Notes under the pieces: generated by a model
Told to the model about the DNA's origin: nothing
Seen by the model: the letters and a program-made list of their open reading frames with translations, nothing else
Database searches by the model: none
Made by a program: the position numbers and the translations under genes
In this document: positions 57,072-64,000 of the stretch, piece by piece
How positions within the stretch are numbered: position 1 is the stretch's first letter
Layout: every line of letters begins with the position of its first letter
Source: Dillenia suffruticosa
Taxonomy: Eukaryota > Streptophyta > Magnoliopsida > Dilleniales > Dilleniaceae
DNA length: 64,000 bases
Assembly (NCBI GenBank): GCA_033439265.1
Contig: JAVTVX010000010.1
Location: forward strand, 28,075,056 to 28,139,055
Reading direction: 5' to 3'

Positions 57072-59579
57072 TGTAGCACCAAGAGAAGAGAAACGAAAAA
57101 ACAAAAGACAAAGAAAAAGTAAAAAAAAAAAAAAAAAAAAACACACACACACACTCTCTCTCTCTCCCCCCCCCCCCCACTTTCCCAAATCCCCTTTCCC
57201 GAAAACCCATTCGCCCCCAATCTTCTCCTCCCTCTTTCTCCCTCTCTGCTTCTCCCCTGTCCTGTTTCTCTCACCTCCCTCTCTCGGTTTCACTCTCTCC
57301 CTCTCTCTTTGCATTCACTTCCCTCAAGCGCTCGTTTCCGCCTCCGCCTTCGATTGCTGTTCACGCCTCTCACTCGTGGCATCCCAAGTATTCTCTCTCT
57401 CTCTCTCTCAGTAATGTACTTGGATTGATTTTATGTGAATTTTAAAGCTGGTTAAGGATATTGAAGTATGAGAATGAAAACCCTGATTTTTTTTACAACT
57501 CTGGACAGATGACCTTGATGTAGTTTTTAAGTCATAACTCTTTGTACACTACTGCAAACTTAATAGGGTTTATTTTTGTTGAAACTAGACTTGTAAACCT
57601 TTAACATGACATATGATTCGAAAGATTTCATTGAGAATTGAATTTTTGGTGAATTTTTCAAGTCACACGAATTCTGTAGAATGCTCTGTTCTGTGTCCTG
57701 TTCTGACCATGAGTTTTGCTACAGATTTGAACTATCTTCAAGATAAATTTAGGTTTAACTATGAACATAAAAATTGTAGATTTATATCTTATCTTTAATT
57801 TGAGATTGAATCACTTAAATCCGATATGTTTAGTGAAAGTTATGATAATTTTTTGATAACTGCGCAAATGTAAGTTATGAGTTTAAAACTATAATATTCA
57901 TAGATTTAGATATCTTTATACGATTTGAATGGGCTTGGGACATAAACATAAAATTTGTAGTTTTATGTCTAGTCTTTAAGTAAAAATTGAAATTTCTATA
58001 ATCTGAGAAGTGTAGATCAAGATATGATCATTTTTCTATAACATGTTGTGTTGAAAATTATTGAAAAGTTAAGAATTTGTGATATACTGAGAAGAACCAA
58101 TTTGCTTAGTGTTAGTATACGATTTAATGATTAATTTATGACTAATGTCTTAGGTTAAGGTATTCAGAATTAATGGAGAGGTTGAATTTTGTTTGATTTG
58201 GAAATTGAAAGTGATTAGCCTCCCAAGAAGTGAGTGGATGGCTATGTTTCATATGAATGAGAAATTGCTTTCAACCTTGATTTCTCAATTGAATTTTTAA
58301 ATGAGTTTGTGGAATGAATTTATAAATATTTTGTGATTGTGGTAAATCTTGAAATGGATTTTATGACAAAACCATGACTTTTGAATTTGAATGATAATTT
58401 ATTTGCATCATGTTATGATTGAATATTCATATAAATTGTGAAATATTGCTCTATTTTATACATTGAATATGAATTGATTATGAAATTGAATGTGGTAACG
58501 TGGTGCTGGAAATAAAACGACTATAGTTTAAGTCTTGCCACGAACCGAGTCATCGGTGCGGCGTGGTTAAAGCTGGTTAAATTGGCTTGGGGGTAGGTGG
58601 GTTGGAGAGCCTCCACCAGCCGCCGGATAACATGGTAGCACCCCCACGGAGCTCTGGGATATCGCCAAGGAAAAATGAGATTTTATAAAAATTGTGAAAA
58701 ATCCCTTGACGGATGTTGCCAACGGCTATTGGTAGAATAATGTTTTCGCCACACAAAAAAATGAATATAGACTGTTTGATTTGATTATATGAGTCATGGT
58801 GGTTTGATATGAATGATTTTATGTGAATAAATTTTTTTATTATATTAAATTATATTTGATATATGTATTTGGCATGACCATATTTACCTCTAATTTATAT
58901 GATGCATACAATTACACTCCATTTATTGGATATTTAAAATACTCACCCCCTCATTTTTAAAAATTCTTTTTAGAGGAAGTATAGGGTGACGACGTCTACT
59001 AGTGCCGATCGGAGGACTATTTTTGGTTGATTTTGAGTAGATATGGATTATATAATCATTTTGGGAGTTGTAGATCATCGGACCATGGAAAGGAAGTTCG
59101 TACATCTTATATCATGAAGATTTTACTGATACTGATTGAATTCTTTGAGCAAGTTTTGGAAAAATCTGAACAATTATGATTTGAGATTTCATTTTTTTGC
59201 ATGAAATTATTTTTGAGAAAATGTTTTATCTTGTACCGGGATATTTGGATTGTAATGAGATATTTAGATATATTATTCTGGTTTTATGAGTTTTATGAAC
59301 TGTTTGAGAATTTTACATTGGCTGGGATGGCCACACTGGATGTATGCATGTACAGGGATTTCCCGATTGTGTGCCGATGCATGCATGTGTATACAGGGAT
59401 GGGCCGGATGGGTCACTTGCATGTGTGTTGTGTATATGATTTCTTATTTGATGGATTTTATATTTTGGAAAATTTATTATACAATTGAAATGCTTGCACT
59501 ATCCCATATGTGGCAAGGTCATGTCTGTATGCCAAGATAACGCAGCGGTTGTTACGTGCTTGATGGAAGAGTCAGGACA
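57072..59579 (+). repeat. 5' LTR of E4
   Basis: 2,508 bp from TGTAGCACCAAG to GTCAGGACA. It has a poly(A) run followed by CA, CT and C runs (57120-57179), a CT-rich leader with a donor-like CA|GTAATG (57411) and otherwise AT-rich sequence. The partner LTR is not in the window, so the outer boundary rests on the break in the LINE coding sequence and the TG start. Confidence 0.85.
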
Positions 59580-59590
59580 TGCAATTCTAT

Positions 59591-59602
59591 TGGTATCAGA
59601 GT
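59591..59602 (+). other. Primer binding site of E4
   Basis: TGGTATCAGAGT, 11 bases after the LTR end, matching the initiator Met tRNA with a final-base mismatch. Confidence 0.9.
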
Positions 59603-59847
59603 CTAGATTCACGATTTTGAATGTTTAAATGTTTGAATTTTCTCCAAATATCCCTGATGGTTTCCAAAGATTTTGAAATGTATGCTATTTTGAAATTTTT
59701 GATTTTTAAGAATTTACTTTTAAGAAATATACAGAACTTTCCATAGATCCTTATGGATTAGGTTTAATTTTTATTTTTAGGGGGTTAAACGTTTAGTACG
59801 ATACCTAATCTAGTGAGCTCAAGACAGTATTTCTTCTTACAGGAACC

Positions 59848-61206
59848 ATGCCACCTTGGCGAAGGACGAGGAACATTAGTGAGATTCCTCCTCCTGAGCT
59901 TGAGAATGAATCATCTTCACATGCTCCAACTTCTCTTCCAGTTGCCACAAACACACACTCGGCTCCTTCGACCGGTATTCTCCGCCTCCTATAGCCACCC
60001 TTCAGTAAGTGATAGAGTGGTGGAGCTCTTTCGGGGCGCAATATCAAGCTCTGTCTCATCCTTCTATTCCTTCGCTGGTTCCTCCTTCTACACCGGTTGT
60101 GCTACTTAGTGTTCCCATAGCACCTACTCCACCGGTTGTTGTGTCGACCGATCGTCCTACGGTTGAATTGTCAAAGTTACTCAAAGAGACGAGACAACTC
60201 GGATGTGAAACTTTTTCTGGCACTAGTGATGCCTCAGTGGCCAAGGAATGGATTGACCGAATTTAGGAAACTATTACGATATGAGGTTAACTGATGACAT
60301 GAAGTTGTGGGTGATAGTGAAATTGCTGGATAAGGGAGCTAGAACCTAGTAGGAAAATGAGAAGGTCAGGGCAACCACACCTCTCTCTTGGGCAAATTTT
60401 CTAACGGATTTTGAACAAAAATATTACACTCAGTTTTATAGGGATCAAAAGAGATAGGAGTTCTTCAAACTTATTCAAGGAAATAAAACGGTGTCGGAGT
60501 GAGGTAGAGTTAAGAGAACTTGCTACCTATGTTCCGAAGTATGTGAACTCTGAGGAGTCCCTATGTGCAAAATTTGAATCGGGACTGAATCAAAATATAA
60601 GGGAAAAAATGTCAACACGAAAGGGCATACTTTCCAAGATGTCTTGGATTTGGCCTTAAGGGCCGAGAAAATGATGATAGAAAGGGGGAAGTTCGAAAGC
60701 ATGGGAACAGGAAGAGACCTAGTGGTTTCATCCTGGCCAAGGTCCCAAGAAGAGCAGGAGTATGGGCTATTTTAGTGGTGGATTTGTTTTAGGACCGATT
60801 GGCTCTCCATAAGGCCAACGCGTGTCCCAATTTAAAACTCCTAATTTCGGTACTGTTTCGGGAAGCCAATCAATGGGAAATAGGAAGGAAAAGTTTAAAA
60901 ACTATGTCAAGTTTCATTTTGGGGTTTGCCAAGCACCCAAGAGGTGCTACCAGTGCGGAAATGAAGGCCATTTTTGCAATGTATATCCGGAATTGGGACT
61001 AGGAGGCCAAGCAAGTAAGGATCGCCGTAATGGATCTATGGGCAGCCAAGCCAACACTTCTATTCCATCTCCAACTGGCACACCACGGACGGGGACTGGG
61101 AACAACACTGTAGCTACATCAACCCGATGACCCCAAACGAGGGCACAGACCAGGATCTATGCTATGACCAACGAGGATGTCCAGAACAACTCTAACATAG
61201 TCACAG
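59848..61206 (+). pseudogene. gag of E4 (frameshifted)
   Basis: Starts MPPWRRTRNISEIPPPELEN at 59848, directly after a strong acceptor-like TTTCTTCTTACAG (ends 59841). The gag core continues in other frames: ELSKLLKETRQLGCETF (60170-60220), SEVELRELATYVPKYVN (60500-60545) and the knuckle CYQCGNEGHFCNVYPELG (about 60950-61000), in which the fourth ligand position is Val-Tyr rather than Cys. The frame reaches the donor at 61206/61207 and, unspliced, stops at TGA 61222-61224. Confidence 0.85.
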
Positions 61207-61432
61207 GTAAATTTTCTAGAATTTGAATTTGGTGATTTAGGAATTTGAATGTGAATATGATGAAATTATGATTGTTTGACTCTGAATTTGTGAAATATTA
61301 GTGATATTGCATGATATTAAGGTGAATAGAGGTGATTTTGATAATTTATGATGATTTGATTACATTGAAGATTTTAAAATCTGACTGTGTTCAGTTAATT
61401 TAGGAATTGATCCTTATTTTTTGTATGTATAG
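61207..61432 (+). other. Putative intron at the gag-protease junction of E4
   Basis: 226 bp, CACAG|GTAAATTTT to TTTTTTGTATGTATAG|AT, and strongly AT-rich. Both splice sites fit plant consensus. The gag frame is open up to the donor and stops five codons into the segment. After removal it joins the protease frame in phase 1, immediately before MMKIFSTHVLIDTG. Position and phase equal those in E1 and E2. Confidence 0.6.
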
Positions 61433-64000
61433 ATATGATGAAAATTTTTAGTACTCATGTTTTAATTGATACTGGGTCTAATAATTTTTTTGTGAGCACT
61501 GAGTTTGCCAAACACTCGAATAGACCCTTAACCCCACTCGAAGAGGAGTTATTAGTTGTCACTCCATTGGGGGAACGGTTGTGTAGAAACACCTGTGAAG
61601 TAGAGGTAGAAAGAGAAATTCTTGAAACGGACTTGATTCCGATAGAAATGAGGGACTTTGATGCTATATTGGGCATGGATTTGTTACACCCTAAGGAGGT
61701 AGAGTTTCGTAGACCGGAATATCCTCCGCTTGTATTTATTGGTGAACGGCGAGTCTTACCGAGTTGTGTAATCTCGGCATTGGAGGCATGAAAATTAGTG
61801 CACAAGGGTTGTGAAGCTTACCTAGCCCATATCATCGACACCACTGTGCAAAGTCCATAATTGGTGAATGTTCTGGTGATGAATGAATTTCCAGATGTTT
61901 TCCCAGACGAGTTGCCAGGTTTACCTCTGGTTTGAGAATTCAACTTTGCTATTGATTTGACTCCCAGCACCACACCTATTTCCATTCCTCTATATAGGAT
62001 GGCACATGCGGAATTGAAGGAGTAAAAGATCCAACTATAAGAATTATTGAACAAGGGATTTATTCGACCGAGTAACTCACCTTGGGATGCTCCAATTTTA
62101 TTTGTGAAGAAGAAAGATGGCACGCTACAATTGTGTATCGATTACCGGTAGCTAAACAAGGTGACCATCAAGAATAAATACCCATTACCGAACATTGATG
62201 ATTTATTCGATCAACTCCAAGGGGCGAGTGTCTTTTCGAAAATTGATTTGAAGTCTGGCTATCACCAATTGCGGATAAAAGAAAATGATATTCCCAAGAC
62301 GGTGTTTAGGACACGGTATGGGCACTATGAGTTTTTGGTGATACCTTTCGGTTTAACGAATGCTCCGGCAGCTTTCATGGATCTCATGAATCGAGTCTTC
62401 CATTCCTATCTTGACAAGTTTGTCATTGTCTTCATTGACGACATCTTGGTGTATTCCAAGAATGACGAAAAACATGTAGAACATCTTCTGATTGTGTTAC
62501 AAACTCTTCGAGATAAGCAACTGTATGCTAAGTTCTCAAAGTATGAATTTTGGCTAAAGGAAATTGGGTTCTTGGGGCACATAGTATCTAAAGATGGAAG
62601 ATTTGTTGACCCGAATAAGATACAGGCTATTCTAAAATGGGAACAACCCAAGAACGTCATCAAGGTAAGAAGATTCCTCAGATTGGCAGGTTATTATCGG
62701 AGATTTGTCGAAAGATTTTCCAAAATTGCAGCTCTATTGTCTGGCTTGAAACGGAAGGGGATTAATTTGAATGGAATGATAAATGTGAGCAGAGTTTTCA
62801 AGAACTCAAAAGGAGAATCACGTCGCTCCAATACTTGCTCTACCTACTGCTGGTAGTGATTATATAGTTTACAGCGATGCCAGCAAACAAGGGTTATGAT
62901 GTGTTCTAATATAGGGTGACAGAGTTATTGTCTACGCTTCTAAACAGTTAAAGAAGCATGAACTGAATTATCCTACCATGATCTAGAATTTGCTGTCATT
63001 GTATTTGCTTTGAAGATTTGGCGTCATTACTTATACGGAGCCACATACAGAATTTTTACCGATCATAAGATTCAAGTATTTGCTTACCCAAAAAGAACTC
63101 AACTTGAGGCAAATGAGATGACTAGAGCTGGTTAAAAACTATGATCTGGTGATTGATTATCACCCGGGTAAAGTAAACCTAGTTGCGGATACTCTAAGCT
63201 GCAAGTCCTCATCTTCTTCTTCAATTTAATGGAATTCTTACCTTTCATGTCTAGTAGGACTTCTTTCTCTTGGAGCCAAATTTGCTTGTAATGACAATGG
63301 TACATTATTGGCGAAGTTTAAAGTTCGACCAACCCTGATAAACCGTATTAAAGAGCTCCAAACCACTGATGAGAAGCTAAAGGAGATAGTGGAAATCATT
63401 CGTAAGGGTGAAACTAGTGATTTTCATATTCGAGAGAATGACATGGTAATGTATGGAAAAAGGGTATGCGTTCCCAAGAATGATGAGTTTCGAAAGGCTA
63501 TACATGAAGAGATACACTTTTCGGCTTATGTTATACATCCTGGAAATACTAAAATGTACAGAACCATCAAATAAGCTTATTGGTAGTTAGGACTGAAGCG
63601 GGAGATAACCGAATTTGTAGCAAAATACCTTATATGTCAACAAATTAAGGCCGAATATCAGAAACCGACCATGGCACTTCAACCATTGCCTATACCTGAA
63701 TGGAAATTGGACCATATCACCATGGATTTTGTGATAGGATTGTCACGCACTTCGAGCCATCATGATACTATTTGGGTGGTAGTTGACAGGCTCACCAAAT
63801 GAGTACACTTCCTTCCGATTCAGAATATTTATTCTTTGAAAAAATTAGCCAAGCTATACATTGATGAAATTGTTCGACTCCATGGGGTTTTGGTATCGAT
63901 TGTGTCGGATCGTAATCCAAATTCACGTCCAGATTGTGGCCTAAGTTACAAGAGGCCTTGAGCACAAAGTTGAAATTCAGCATGGCATTTCATCCGTAAA
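61433..64000 (+). pseudogene. pol of E4: protease, RT, RNase H, integrase (partial)
   Basis: Protease with intact VLIDTGSNNFFV (61435-61791). The RT start is at 62000-62160 with stops, then open at 62161-62856 ([34 protein letters not shown]) with the catalytic box [10 protein letters not shown] intact. RNase H follows at 62850-63190 in several frames (VYSDASKQG-like and NLVADTL-like motifs). The integrase N-terminus is at 63308-63660 (HPGNTKMYRTIK, YLICQQIKAEYQKP) and the core begins MDFVIGLSRTSSHHDTIW, with stops at about 63573 and 63802. It reads to the window edge. Confidence 0.9.

Larger units (their letters stand above)
57072..64000 (+). mobile_element. Ty3/gypsy element E4, partial (3' end outside window)
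   Basis: LTR, PBS, gag, protease, RT, RNase H and integrase core in gypsy order on the plus strand, cut by the right window edge inside integrase. The LTR is unlike those of E1 and E2, apart from the TGTAGCACC start, but the proteins and the gag-protease junction are homologous. The element inserted into the LINE at 57071. Frame breaks and stops are scattered through gag, RNase H and integrase. Confidence 0.93.

Overview
The window is a piece of a nuclear genome from a flowering plant, most likely a eudicot. The evidence is GT-AG introns, a plant-type RING-H2 (ATL) gene with a GUB_WAK_bind ectodomain, LRK10-like receptor kinases, a nuclear gene for a mitochondrial SDH assembly factor, plant L1-type LINEs, and Ty1/copia and Ty3/gypsy LTR retrotransposons primed by initiator Met tRNA. 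There are no bacterial-style operons. Retrotransposons occupy well over half of the sequence and several are nested.

Layout, left to right. 1-6680: 5' LTR and most of the internal region of a minus-strand Ty3/gypsy element (E1), cut by the window edge. 6850-12662: nearly full-length, inactive plus-strand LINE. 13955-14344: intact SDHAF4-like gene. 14345-19350: AT-rich intergenic DNA with a minus-strand gag relic. About 19386-22854: two-exon ATL20/21/22-type RING-H2 gene, apparently truncated at its 5' end. 22855-34650: old locally duplicated sequence, interrupted by a complete but decayed minus-strand Ty1/copia element (24148-29458). 34656-43767: Ty3/gypsy element (E2) with 3.2-kb LTRs, a matching TTTAC target duplication and a 2.7-kb ruined internal region. 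45137-47688: complete four-exon LRK10-like receptor kinase. 49142-51298: second LRK10-like gene with a frameshift and a lost catalytic residue. The 3' end of that gene is duplicated in tandem (50947-55702), and a solo LTR (51484-54449, TSD AAAAG) sits in the first copy only. 55700-57071: 3' part of a minus-strand LINE, interrupted at 57072 by another Ty3/gypsy element (E4), which runs off the right end.

The least expected observation is in the gypsy elements. E1, E2 and E4 share an intron-like AT-rich segment (100-226 bp) at the same place: between gag and the protease, in phase 1, after a Gly-type codon. In each, the unspliced frame meets a stop within a few codons of the donor, while removing the segment joins gag to the protease. 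E1, E2 and the solo LTR also carry splice-site-like sequences inside the LTR, and E1 and E4 have a strong acceptor just before the gag ATG. Together these suggest that the family uses host splicing both for its 5' leader and for its Gag to Gag-Pol ratio. This is inferred from sequence alone; RNA evidence is needed.

The host genes do not form a pathway. The two LRK10-like kinases and the ATL gene share the GUB_WAK_bind ectodomain type and lie in a repeatedly duplicated neighbourhood, as is common for this receptor class.
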